Shown piece by piece: positions 52,633-60,518 of a DNA stretch of 64,000 nucleotides. The DNA is from Sphaerisporangium sp. TRM90804 (GTDB taxonomy: Bacteria; Actinomycetota; Actinomycetes; Streptosporangiales; Streptosporangiaceae): the NCBI RefSeq assembly GCF_029846175.1, contig NZ_JARWAC010000002.1, positions 62,001-126,000 on the forward strand, given 5' to 3'. Position 1 is the stretch's first letter. The number at the start of each line of letters is the position of its first letter. Under the pieces are notes generated by a model. That model was not told where the DNA came from. It made no database searches and was given only the letters and a program-made list of their open reading frames with translations. The position numbers and the translations under genes were made by a program.

Positions 52633-54153
52633 GTGAACGCCTCGCTCAACGCCGCACGCCGCACGCGCGAGCTCGCGCGTGCGGCGGAGACGGTCTCGGA
52701 CCTGCTGGTGGTGGGGCTCGGCGCCACGGGCGCGGGCGTGGCCCTGGACGCCGCTTCGCGCGGCCTCTCCGTGACGGCGATCGACGCCCACGACCTGGCC
52801 TTCGGCACCTCGCGGTGGAGCTCGAAGATGATCCACGGCGGCCTGCGCTACCTGGCCAAGGGCCAGGTGGGCGTGGCCATGGAGAGCGCGGCCGAGCGCG
52901 GGGTGCTGCTGTGCCGGACCGCCCCGCACCTGGTGCGGGCGCAGCCCTACCTGCTGCCGCTCACGCCGGAGGTGCCGGGCGGGCTGGCCGCGACCGTGAT
53001 GGCCGGCTACCGGATGGGAGACCTGCTCCGGGCGGCGGCCCGCACCCCGCGCCGGGTGCTCCCCGGCCCCTCGCGCGTGCCGGCCTCGCGCGCCCTGGCG
53101 ATGGCGCCGGCGCTGCGCGCCGAGGGCCTGCGGGGCGCGCTGGCGTCGTTCGACGGGCGGGTCGTCGACGACGCCCGGCTGGTCGTCGCCATCGCGCGGA
53201 CGGCCGCCGCCCACGGGGCGTCCGTCCTCACCCGCTGCCGGGCCCTGTCCCTGAGCGGGGACGGCGCCCGGGCCCGCGACGAGCTGACCGGCGAGACGTT
53301 CACGCTGCGCGCCCGCAGGGTGATCAACGCGGCCGGCGTGTGGGCGGGCGGGCTGACCGACGCCGTGACGCTGCGGCCGTCCCGCGGCACCCACCTGGTG
53401 CTGCGCCCCGGCGTCCTGGGCGGGATGCGCGCAGGCCTGCACGTGCCGATCCCGGGCCACCCCGGCCGGTTCGCCCTCGTCCTGCCGCAGGAGGACGGCC
53501 GCGTGTACGCCGGCATCACCGACGAGCCGGTGGAGGGCGCGATCCCGGACGTCCCGGAGGCTCCGGAGGCCGACGTCGCCTTCCTCCTCGGCGTCCTGCA
53601 GTCCACTTTCGCCACTCCAGTCACACGCGAGGACGTGGCCGGCGCCTACGCGGGGCTGAGGCCGCTGCTGGCGGCCGACGGGCGCACGGCCGACCTCTCC
53701 CGCAGACACGCGGTCGTGAAGGGCTCTGACGGCGTCGTGACGGTGGTCGGCGGCAAGCTCACCACCTACCGCAGGATGGCACGGGACGCCGTGGACGCGG
53801 CGTTCCCCGGCGCCGCCCCCTCGCGGACCTCCCGCCTTCCCCTGACCGGCGCCCCGGGCGGGCCGCGCGCGGCCTCGCCGGACACCGGCGCGCGCCCCGG
53901 CCCGCCGGCGCCGTCCCGTCTGACCGCCCGCTACGGGTCGGAGGCGGCGGCCGTGCACCGGCTCGCCGATCCGGACGCCGAGACGCTGCCGCTGGGCGTC
54001 ACCACGGCCGAGCTGGTGTGGGCGGTGCGGCACGAGGGGGCGCTGGACGCCGGGGACCTGCTCGACCGGCGCACGCGCATCGGCCTGGTGGCGCAGGACC
54101 GGGCTGCGGCGCTGCCGGCGGCCGAGCGCGTGCTCCGCGAGCACCTGGGGTAG
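52633..54153 (+). CDS. glpD: Aerobic glycerol-3-phosphate dehydrogenase
   Basis: A 506-residue membrane-associated FAD enzyme making dihydroxyacetone phosphate from glycerol 3-phosphate and passing electrons to quinone. Rossmann start LLVVGLGATGAGVALDAASRGLSV, then GTSRWSSKMIHGGLRYLAKGQVG, RVINAAGVWAGGL, and GGKLTTYRRMARDAVD in the C-terminal half. GGAGGTG before the GTG start. Shorter than E. coli GlpD because the C-terminal helical domain is compact. Confidence 0.94.
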   Translation: MNASLNAARRTRELARAAETVSDLLVVGLGATGAGVALDAASRGLSVTAIDAHDLAFGTSRWSSKMIHGGLRYLAKGQVGVAMESAAERGVLLCRTAPHLVRAQPYLLPLTPEVPGGLAATVMAGYRMGDLLRAAARTPRRVLPGPSRVPASRALAMAPALRAEGLRGALASFDGRVVDDARLVVAIARTAAAHGASVLTRCRALSLSGDGARARDELTGETFTLRARRVINAAGVWAGGLTDAVTLRPSRGTHLVLRPGVLGGMRAGLHVPIPGHPGRFALVLPQEDGRVYAGITDEPVEGAIPDVPEAPEADVAFLLGVLQSTFATPVTREDVAGAYAGLRPLLAADGRTADLSRRHAVVKGSDGVVTVVGGKLTTYRRMARDAVDAAFPGAAPSRTSRLPLTGAPGGPRAASPDTGARPGPPAPSRLTARYGSEAAAVHRLADPDAETLPLGVTTAELVWAVRHEGALDAGDLLDRRTRIGLVAQDRAAALPAAERVLREHLG

Positions 54154-54242
54154 CCGCCCCGCGGCGCCCGAACGGGCGGGCGCGTGACCCGGGTTCCGAC
54201 CACGGCCGGCCGCGCCCTCGGGCCGCCGGCCCGCGCTCCTCG

Positions 54243-54264
54243 GAGAGTGAGCTATCTCACTCTC
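54243..54264. promoter_or_regulatory. Perfect 9-bp inverted repeat
   Basis: GAGAGTGAG (54243-54251) CTAT CTCACTCTC (54256-54264). It lies between glpD and the iron-regulated gene, about 90 bp after glpD. No T-run follows, so it may be a regulator site (TGAG-CTAT-CTCA style) or a factor-independent hairpin without tail. Confidence 0.6.
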
Positions 54265-54331
54265 GGCGTCCCCCATGTTCACGCCGGACTCTTCGGGGCA
54301 TCTCGTCCCCTCACCGAAGAGGACGGAGGAC

Positions 54332-54350
54332 ATAGGTTAGTCTTACCTAA
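54332..54350 (+). promoter_or_regulatory. IdeR/DtxR iron box
   Basis: ATAGGTTAGTCTTACCTAA matches the 19-bp DtxR/IdeR operator consensus (TTAGGTTAGSCTAACCTAA) at all but about three positions. It ends 18 bp before the GTG of the sucrase/ferredoxin-like gene, in a position to block transcription when iron is plentiful. Confidence 0.85.
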
Positions 54351-54368
54351 GTGAGCGGGGAGGGACGC

Positions 54369-55283
54369 GTGAAGGTCGAGCGGATGCGGGGGTGCGACCA
54401 CCCCGCGGGATGCCACACCGGCGAGGTGCCGACGCACGCCAGCGCGACGGTCGGCGCGCGCTTCTGGCTGCTGGTCGAGCACAACGGCCCATGGGCCTCC
54501 CACCTCGACGACTGCGACCTGCCCCCCGAGATCCACGCCCTGATCGACCAGGCCTCTGAGCTGGGCGTTCGCCCCCAGCTCATCCGCCGCCCCGGGCGCC
54601 GCCCGGGGACGGACGCCCCCTACCGGATCATCGTGGCCGACTCCGCCGCCCGCGCCCCGTGGGCGGCCGTGGGGTTCTTCGAGAATCCCACCGATCTTGA
54701 CCTGCGGTCACTCGTGCGCGGAGTGGTTCCGGAGTCCTGCATACTGGTGAAGGAGCCGCTGTTCCTGGTCTGCACCCATGCCAAGCGCAACGCGTGCTGT
54801 GCCCGGCTCGGTATTCCCCTCGCGCGGGTTTTGGCCGACAGCCAGCCGGGAAGGGTGTGGGAGACCACCCACGTCGGCGGCGATCGATACGCCGCCAACC
54901 TTGTGTGCTTGCCACACGGGCTTTACTACGGCAGCATGTCTCAGGCTGCCGCGATCGCGGCGGCAAACGCGTACCGGCACGGCGAGATCGTTCTCGACCG
55001 CTTCCGGGGACGCGCGGGCATCCCTGAGCCATCGCAGGCCGCCGAGCATTTCGTCCGGGTTCATACGGGCGAGCTCTCGGTAGGCGGAGTGGCCGTGGAA
55101 TCCACCAGGTCGGACGGTGACGTCACCAGGGCGATCGTACGCCTCGGTAACGTCCGGTTCCGGGTTGTGGTCGAGCGTGCGGTGTTCACGACGCCGTGCG
55201 GTACGGCATGTGCCGACACGATCGCGACCTACAGGCTGGCGGCGCTGGAGCCATTCCAGTGCGGCACGCCCGTCCTGACCTGA
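54369..55283 (+). CDS. Sucrase/ferredoxin-like protein, iron-regulated
   Basis: A 304-residue cytoplasmic protein of the Suc_Fer-like family (thioredoxin-like ferredoxin fold). RFWLLVEHNGPWASHLDDCDLP, LFLVCTHAKRNACCARLG and THVGGDRYAANLVCLPHGLYYG are the family marks, with several cysteines fit for an iron-sulfur cluster. GTG at 54369 has GGGGAGGG four bases upstream; the earlier GTG at 54351 touches the iron box and lacks a site. Release of IdeR at low iron should induce it, hinting at a role in iron release from siderophores or in replacing other redox proteins (inference). Confidence 0.88.
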   Translation: MKVERMRGCDHPAGCHTGEVPTHASATVGARFWLLVEHNGPWASHLDDCDLPPEIHALIDQASELGVRPQLIRRPGRRPGTDAPYRIIVADSAARAPWAAVGFFENPTDLDLRSLVRGVVPESCILVKEPLFLVCTHAKRNACCARLGIPLARVLADSQPGRVWETTHVGGDRYAANLVCLPHGLYYGSMSQAAAIAAANAYRHGEIVLDRFRGRAGIPEPSQAAEHFVRVHTGELSVGGVAVESTRSDGDVTRAIVRLGNVRFRVVVERAVFTTPCGTACADTIATYRLAALEPFQCGTPVLT

Positions 55284-55299
55284 GGCTCCCCTAGGAGCC
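55284..55299 (+). terminator. Hairpin after the sucrase/ferredoxin-like gene
   Basis: GGCTCC CCTA GGAGCC directly after the stop codon. Six-bp GC stem with a tetraloop; there is no T-run, as is usual for actinomycete terminators. Confidence 0.5.
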
Positions 55300-55395
55300 G
55301 GGAACACCGCGGGCTATCACGGCGTTGGTACCAGGGACGCCAGAAGCGTCCATCGCGCCACAAACACGCAAAAATTACACCTAAGGTGGTTTCTC

Positions 55396-55707
55396 ATGTC
55401 TCAGGTACGTCGGCAGATCGCCCGCCCGCGCCCCAGTTGGGGTTGGCAGGATGATGCCGCGTGCCGGGGAGAGGACCTCGTGCTGTTCTTCGGTCCTGAC
55501 GGCGAGCGCCAGCCTGAGCGTGACATCCGCGAGCGCAAGGCCAAGGCCATCTGCGCCCAGTGTCCCGTCCGCGCCGAGTGTCTCGACTACGCCCTCTCCC
55601 GTCCGGAGAAGTACGGCACGTGGGGCGGTCTGAACGAGGACGAGCGCGCGTCCGAGCGCCGTCGGCGCATGAGGCGCGCGGCCAGCGCCGGCATCAGCGC
55701 CGCTTGA
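55396..55707 (+). CDS. WhiB-family iron-sulfur regulator
   Basis: A 103-residue Wbl protein. Cysteines 23, 53, 56 and 62 (C-x29-C-x2-C-x5-C) bind a [4Fe-4S] cluster, GTWGGL at 74-79 is the turn that contacts sigma-A, and the basic ERRRRMRR tail binds DNA. The FFGPDGERxxER segment between the first cysteines is closest to WhiD/WhiB3-type members by eye. AAGGTGG at six bases sets the ATG. The ribosome site overlaps CACCT-A-AGGTG, a small dyad that might be an operator. Confidence 0.92.
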   Translation: MSQVRRQIARPRPSWGWQDDAACRGEDLVLFFGPDGERQPERDIRERKAKAICAQCPVRAECLDYALSRPEKYGTWGGLNEDERASERRRRMRRAASAGISAA

Positions 55708-55841
55708 GCCTCCTCCACCGGCATGCACCTTTCAGCGTGATCATGCGGCTCCCCCGCTTCCGCGCGCCTTCGGGAGCAGAACGGCGCCGCATGATCACGC
55801 GGACGTCCCCCGCTCGCGGGCGGCGCCCGGCAACTCCCTCG

Positions 55842-56528
55842 TCACCGGCCAAGGCGCATCCTCTCGTCATGTTCCCGGCCCCGCCGCAGCAGGCGGAGCA
55901 CGTCGGCGTCGGTCAGCTGGTCGAACCGCCGGTACCACTGGCCGACCGCGTGAAAGTCGGGCGGGGTGGCGACCACCATCACCTCGTCCGCCTCGTCGCG
56001 TAGCGCCCTGACCGTCTTGCCGGCTCCCACGGGAACCGCCAGCAGCAGCCTGCGGGGCCGAGCGCCGCGCACGGCGCGCAGCGCCGCCCGGGCCGTCGCC
56101 CCCGTGGCCAGCCCGTCGTCCACGACGACGACATCACGCTTCGCCAGGCGCGGCAGCGCACGCTCACCCCGGTAGAGCTCCACCCTCCTGGCCAGCTCCC
56201 GCCGCTCGTGCTCCACGACGGCCGCGACGTCCGCCTCGGTGATCATCAGCCGCTCCAGCAGCGGGGCGTCGAAGACCGGCTCCCCGCCCTCCGCGATGGC
56301 GCCCACCCCGAGCTCGGGCTCGCCCGGATACCCGATCTTCCTGGTCACCAGGACGTCCACCGGCGCGCCCAGCCGCTCGGCCACCGGCACGGCGACGGCC
56401 ACGCCCCCGCGCGGCAGCGCGAGGACCACCGGATCGGCCAGGCCGATGTCGGCGAGCATCTCGGCGAGCTGCTCCCCCGCCTCCGCCCTGTCGGCGAACG
56501 GCAGGGACACCCGCCGGCCGGCGCCCAT
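55842..56528 (-). CDS. Phosphoribosyltransferase-domain protein
   Basis: A 228-residue PRTase-fold protein: FADRAEAGEQLAEMLADIG, VVLALPRGGVAVAVPVAERLGAPVDVLVTRKIG, and the PRPP loop VVVVDDGLATGATARAALRAV. The middle helical insert (LMITEADVAAVVEHERRELARRVELYRG) and the C-terminal VMVVATPPDFHAVGQWYRRFDQL are typical of a stand-alone actinobacterial family of unknown substrate. ATG at 56528 has GGAGG very close; TTG at 56561 is an alternative start. Confidence 0.85.
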   Translation of the reverse strand: MGAGRRVSLPFADRAEAGEQLAEMLADIGLADPVVLALPRGGVAVAVPVAERLGAPVDVLVTRKIGYPGEPELGVGAIAEGGEPVFDAPLLERLMITEADVAAVVEHERRELARRVELYRGERALPRLAKRDVVVVDDGLATGATARAALRAVRGARPRRLLLAVPVGAGKTVRALRDEADEVMVVATPPDFHAVGQWYRRFDQLTDADVLRLLRRGREHDERMRLGR

Positions 56529-56643
56529 GCCTCCAACGTACCCGCCCACCCGCGATGGCAAAGCCGTGCGCGGGCGGGCACGGAACCGCCCGGCGGGGCC
56601 GGGCCCCCGCCGGGCCGGTCGGCGGCCCCCGCGCCCCGGTCGC

Positions 56644-57753
56644 TCAGGGGCGGTTCCTGCCGCGCATCGACTTGTGGATGATCTTCCACTTGCGCGCCTG
56701 CTCCGCCCGCAGCCGGGCGTCGGTACGGCCGGCCATCCAGGCGGCCTCCCGCTGGAGCTTGCGCCAGCTCGCGAGGCGGCGCTCGGGCAGCTCGCCGGAC
56801 TCCATCGCCGCGAGGACGGCGCAGCCCGGCTCGCTCTCGTGCGCGCAGTCGCCGAACCGGCACCGCCCGGCGAGCTCCTCGATGTCGGCGAACACCAGGT
56901 CGACGCCCTGGCTCATGTCGTACATGCCGACCCGGCGGATTCCGGGCGTGTCGATGATCAGGCCGCCGCCGGCCAGCGGCACCAGCTCGCGGTGCACCGT
57001 CGTGTGCCGCCCCCGGCCGTCGACGGCGCGCACCTGCTGGGTCTCCATCACCTCGGCGCCGGCGAGCGCGTTGACCAGCGTCGACTTGCCCGCACCGGAC
57101 GCGCCCAGCACGACGGCGGTGCGCGAGCCCGCCAGGTGGGCGCGCGCGAGGTCGACGCCCTCCCCCGTCATCGCGCAGACGCCGTGGACGTCCACGCCGG
57201 GCGCGGCCCGCGCCACGTCGTCGAGCAGGCCGGCGAGGTGCTCGCCGATGAGGTCGGCCTTGGTGACGAGCACGACCGGCAGCGCGCCGCTCTCCCAGGC
57301 CAGGGCGAGCAGCCGCTCCACCCGGCCGAGGTCGGCGAAGTCGCCGCCGTGCATGGCGGGCTCGGCGACGAAGACCACGTCGATGTTGGCCGCCAGCACC
57401 TGCCCCTGCGAGTCGCCGGACAGGCCGCCCCGCGAGTCGCGGCTCACCCCGCCTCGTACGAAGGCCGTGCGGCGCGGCAGGACGGAGTCCAGTTCCCAGC
57501 GGCCCTCGGGCAGCAGCCGCAGCGCGGCCCAGTCGCCCACGCAGGGCAGGGCCACGGGGTCGCCGGCCGCGGCCCGGCGCAGCCGGGCGCCGTAGGTGAC
57601 GTGGTGGTGGCCGTCGGCGGTGAGGACGTCCGCGGCACCGCGATCGACGCGGGCCACGCGGGCGGGGACGGCGCCGCCCGGGAGATCGGCGGAGAGGGAC
57701 TCGTTCCAGCCGAGAGTTGAGAGGTCGAGACCAGGAGAGGTCAACTGAGGCAC
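56644..57753 (-). CDS. rsgA: Ribosome small-subunit biogenesis GTPase
   Basis: A 369-residue circularly permuted GTPase. After an OB-fold (35-120) come TKAD (164-167), the P-loop GASGAGKST (217-225) and DTPG (268-271), then a zinc module with the CRFGDCAHESEPGC pattern and a basic C-terminal helix. RsgA matures the 30S subunit. The GTG at 57753 lies in the 3' arm of a hairpin; a TTG at 57744 with GAAGGG eight bases upstream may be the true start. A 22-codon upstream ORF with a perfect ribosome site precedes it. Confidence 0.92.
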   Translation of the reverse strand: MPQLTSPGLDLSTLGWNESLSADLPGGAVPARVARVDRGAADVLTADGHHHVTYGARLRRAAAGDPVALPCVGDWAALRLLPEGRWELDSVLPRRTAFVRGGVSRDSRGGLSGDSQGQVLAANIDVVFVAEPAMHGGDFADLGRVERLLALAWESGALPVVLVTKADLIGEHLAGLLDDVARAAPGVDVHGVCAMTGEGVDLARAHLAGSRTAVVLGASGAGKSTLVNALAGAEVMETQQVRAVDGRGRHTTVHRELVPLAGGGLIIDTPGIRRVGMYDMSQGVDLVFADIEELAGRCRFGDCAHESEPGCAVLAAMESGELPERRLASWRKLQREAAWMAGRTDARLRAEQARKWKIIHKSMRGRNRP

Positions 57754-57772
57754 CCTTCGAGAACCGGGTGCC
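57749..57772 (-). promoter_or_regulatory. Hairpin over the rsgA translation start
   Basis: GGCACCC and GGGTGCC pair over seven bases with a 10-nt loop. On the rsgA strand the 3' arm contains the GAAGGG/GTG start region, so folding would hide the ribosome site. Confidence 0.6.
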
Positions 57773-57777
57773 TGGCT

Positions 57778-57846
57778 TCAGCGCGTCGGCGGCACCCGGG
57801 TGGAGACTGACAGGAGTCTGGGCATGCTCATGCGAAAGACCCGCAT
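57778..57846 (-). CDS. 22-aa upstream ORF in the rsgA leader
   Basis: ATG at 57846 is preceded at six bases by AGGAGGTGA, a full match to the 16S rRNA tail. The frame encodes a basic, Ser/Arg-rich peptide (begins MRVFRMSMPRLL) and stops five bases before the hairpin that covers the rsgA start. Good candidate for translation-dependent control of rsgA. Confidence 0.65.
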   Translation of the reverse strand: MRVFRMSMPRLLSVSTRVPPTR

Positions 57847-57959
57847 CGGTCCTCACCTCCTCTCGAAGTGCCGCCCATCGAAGGGCGGCCTGGCCGGGCC
57901 CACTTTATCGCGGGCCCGGCGGCCGGGCGCAAGCGTATTTCGCGCGCCCGGCGTCGTGC

Positions 57960-59213
57960 TCAGCTCAGGCCGGGAACCGGGAACGTGCCGGTCAGCTCGC
58001 TGACCTCCGCGTGCACGCGCGCGATGACGTCCTCGGCGTCGCCCTTGGACACGGCGGTGACGACCTCGTCCATCCAGGCGCCGATCTGCCGCATCTCGGC
58101 CTCGCCCATGCCGCGGCTGGTCACCGACGGCGTGCCGATGCGCAGGCCCGACGGGTCGAACGGCTTGCGCGGGTCGAACGGGACGGTGTTGTAGTTGGTC
58201 TCCAGGCCGGCGCGGTCGAGCGCCTGCGCCGCGGGCTTGCCCGCGACGCCCTTGGAGGTCAGGTCGATCAGGATCAGGTGGTTGTCGGTGCCGCCGGACA
58301 CCAGCGAGAACCCGCGGGACGACAGCTCCTCGGCCAGGGCCTTGGCGTTGGTCACCACCTGGTGGGCGTAGGCCTTGAAGTCGTCGCCCGACGCCTCGCG
58401 CAGCGCGACCGCGATGGCGGCCGTGGTGTGGTTGTGCGGGCCACCCTGCAGGCCGGGGAAGACGGCCTTGTTCAGCGCCTTGGCGTGCTCGTCGTCGGAG
58501 GCCATGAGCATCGCGCCCCGGGGGCCGCGCAGGGTCTTGTGCGTGGTGGTGGAGATGACGTCGGCGTGGCCCACCGGCGAGGGGTGGGCGCCGCCGGCCA
58601 CCAGGCCCGCGATGTGGGCGATGTCGGCGGCCAGCACGGCGCCGACCTCGCGGGCGATCTCGGCGAAGGCCGGGAAGTCGATCGTGCGCGGGATCGCGGT
58701 GCCGCCGCAGAAGATCAGCTTGGGCCGGTGCTCCAGGGCGAGCGCCCGCACCTCGTCCATGTCGATGCGACCGGTGTCCTCGCGCACGCCGTACCGCACC
58801 GGGGAGAACCACTTGCCGGTGGCCGACACCGACCAGCCGTGGGTCAGGTGGCCGCCGAACGGCAGGCCCATGCCCATGACGGTGTCGCCGGGGTTCAGGA
58901 ACGCCAGGTAGATCGCCAGGTTGGCGGGCGAGCCGGAGTAGGGCTGGACGTTGGCGTGGCCCACCCCGAACAGCGCCTTGGCGCGCTCGATGGCCAGCGT
59001 CTCGATCTGGTCGATGACCTGCTGGCCCTCGTAGTAGCGCTTGCCGGGGTAGCCCTCGGAGTACTTGTTGGTGAGGACGGTGCCGGTCGCTTCGAGCACG
59101 GCCTTGGAGACGTAGTTCTCCGAGGGGATCAGCTTGACGGTGTCGGCCTGGCGGCGCTCTTCGGCGGCGACGAGCTCGGCGATCTGGGGATCGACATCGG
59201 CGAGAGAACTCAT
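57960..59213 (-). CDS. glyA: Serine hydroxymethyltransferase
   Basis: A 417-residue PLP enzyme interconverting serine + tetrahydrofolate and glycine + methylene-tetrahydrofolate. KLIPSENYVSKAVLEATGTVLTNKYSEGYPGKRYY near the start, HGWSVSATGKWF, DIAHIAGLVAGG and the Schiff-base lysine in STTTHKTLRGPRGAM are all present. AAGGGT precedes the ATG. A ZTP riboswitch lies 50 to 120 bp upstream on the same strand, consistent with control by folate/ZTP status. Confidence 0.96.
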   Translation of the reverse strand: MSSLADVDPQIAELVAAEERRQADTVKLIPSENYVSKAVLEATGTVLTNKYSEGYPGKRYYEGQQVIDQIETLAIERAKALFGVGHANVQPYSGSPANLAIYLAFLNPGDTVMGMGLPFGGHLTHGWSVSATGKWFSPVRYGVREDTGRIDMDEVRALALEHRPKLIFCGGTAIPRTIDFPAFAEIAREVGAVLAADIAHIAGLVAGGAHPSPVGHADVISTTTHKTLRGPRGAMLMASDDEHAKALNKAVFPGLQGGPHNHTTAAIAVALREASGDDFKAYAHQVVTNAKALAEELSSRGFSLVSGGTDNHLILIDLTSKGVAGKPAAQALDRAGLETNYNTVPFDPRKPFDPSGLRIGTPSVTSRGMGEAEMRQIGAWMDEVVTAVSKGDAEDVIARVHAEVSELTGTFPVPGLS

Positions 59214-59261
59214 GGCTCTACCCTTCGTTGGCTCAAGTGATGAACTCCTTGGCTCCGCGAA

Positions 59262-59332
59262 GACCCAGGCGCCCGGCCTCCGCCCTTCTCGCTCCCCGGT
59301 GGTATCCCACCTCAACGCGCCAGTCACGTCTC
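59262..59332 (-). ncRNA. ZTP (pfl) riboswitch upstream of glyA
   Basis: On the minus strand the segment reads GACGTGACTGGCGC, then GGTGGGATACCACCGGGGAGC and, after a short linker, GGCCGGGCGCCTGGGT. These are the conserved P1-P2 core and the P3/pseudoknot domain of the pfl motif, which binds ZTP/AICAR-phosphate and turns on folate and one-carbon genes when 10-formyl-THF runs low. It lies 49 nt before the glyA start. The exact ends are approximate. Confidence 0.88.
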
Positions 59333-59334
59333 AG

Positions 59335-60372
59335 TCAGACGATAGCGGACCCGGGCTCGCTCTCACTTCTTCCAGCGGGCCACAAGCGATCGACCTCGGC
59401 GTTGAGCGTCGCCCCGATGAGCACCGCGAGCGCCGTGATGTACAGCCACAGCAGCACGGCGATCGGGGCGGCCAGCGACCCGTAGACCGACAGCGGCGTG
59501 AACCAGGCGGCCAGCACCGCGCGCAGGACCGCCGCGCAGGCGATCCAGATGACCAGCGCGAGCAGCGCGCCCGGCAGCTCGCGCCACCAGCGCGTGCGCA
59601 CGGGCACGCTGACGTGGTACAGCAGCGTGAGCACCAGCACCGAGCCCGCGACGAGCACCGGCCAGTACAGGACGTCGACCAGCCCGCCGTACCGCGACAG
59701 GGCGCCCGACAGCATGGTGGGGCCGAGCACGAGGATCGGCATGACGATCAGGCCGAGCAGCAGCGCCGCCAGGTACAGGCCGAACGACATGATGCGCGTG
59801 CGGATGATGCCGCGCGTCTCGCCCAGCCCGTAGGAGATCGAGATGAGGTCGACGTAGACGAACAGCGCCCGTGAGCCCGACCACAGCGCGAGCAGGAAGC
59901 CCACGGAGATCAGCGACACCTGCCCGCCCTTCAGGACGTCGTCCAGGAGGGGCTTGACCACCCGGTCGACGGTGTCGCCGCTGAACAGCAGGTGCGACTG
60001 GTCGAGCACCCAGGCGCGGCTCTCGGCCACGGTGCCGGGGCCGACGACCGGGGTGAGATGGCCGAGCAGGCCGATCAGGCCGAGTACGAACGGGGGCAGC
60101 GACAGCAGCGCGAAGAAGGCCGCCTCGCCGGCCAGGCCGGTGACCCGGTAGGTGAACCCGGCGACCGCCGTCGCGCGGACGACCGCCCACAGCGGCGAGC
60201 GCCCCACCCAGGCCCACACGGACGACCCTCGGACGGCCGACAGGCCCGCGGACGCCACGGAGGCGCCCGCCCTGGCCTTCCTCACCAGCCGGCGGCGGAT
60301 ACGCGTGCGCCGCCTGGGCAGGGCGGCCCGCGTGTCGGCGGACGTCACGGCATCCACGGGAATGCGCACCAT
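59335..60372 (-). CDS. YihY/BrkB-family membrane protein
   Basis: A 345-residue polytopic protein. A basic N-terminus (TRIRRRLVRKARAG) precedes GEAAFFALLSLPPFVLGLIGLLG, SLISVGFLLALWSGSRALFVYVDLISISYG and about six membrane spans ending in PIAVLLWLYITALAVLIGATLNAEVDR, all typical of the BrkB fold. Function unclear; not the RNase formerly claimed. Its stop codon lies at the upstream edge of the glyA riboswitch on the same strand. Confidence 0.88.
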   Translation of the reverse strand: MVRIPVDAVTSADTRAALPRRRTRIRRRLVRKARAGASVASAGLSAVRGSSVWAWVGRSPLWAVVRATAVAGFTYRVTGLAGEAAFFALLSLPPFVLGLIGLLGHLTPVVGPGTVAESRAWVLDQSHLLFSGDTVDRVVKPLLDDVLKGGQVSLISVGFLLALWSGSRALFVYVDLISISYGLGETRGIIRTRIMSFGLYLAALLLGLIVMPILVLGPTMLSGALSRYGGLVDVLYWPVLVAGSVLVLTLLYHVSVPVRTRWWRELPGALLALVIWIACAAVLRAVLAAWFTPLSVYGSLAAPIAVLLWLYITALAVLIGATLNAEVDRLWPAGRSESEPGSAIV

Positions 60373-60518
60373 GCTGTTACCACGACCCCACCGCGTAGAT
60401 GTGCGTGCACGGCGCCTACCCGCAGGGACGCGGCTGTATCAGGCACTCCGTCGGCTGATTTTCCATGCTATCGATTCCGGGCACCTGAAAACGGCGTGCG
60501 GTGCGGTTCAGGTCCAGG

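Noticed and set aside
54351-54368. GTG at 54351 as start of the iron-regulated gene
   Set aside because: It abuts the iron box and has no ribosome site at proper spacing, whereas GTG 54369 follows GGGGAGGG.
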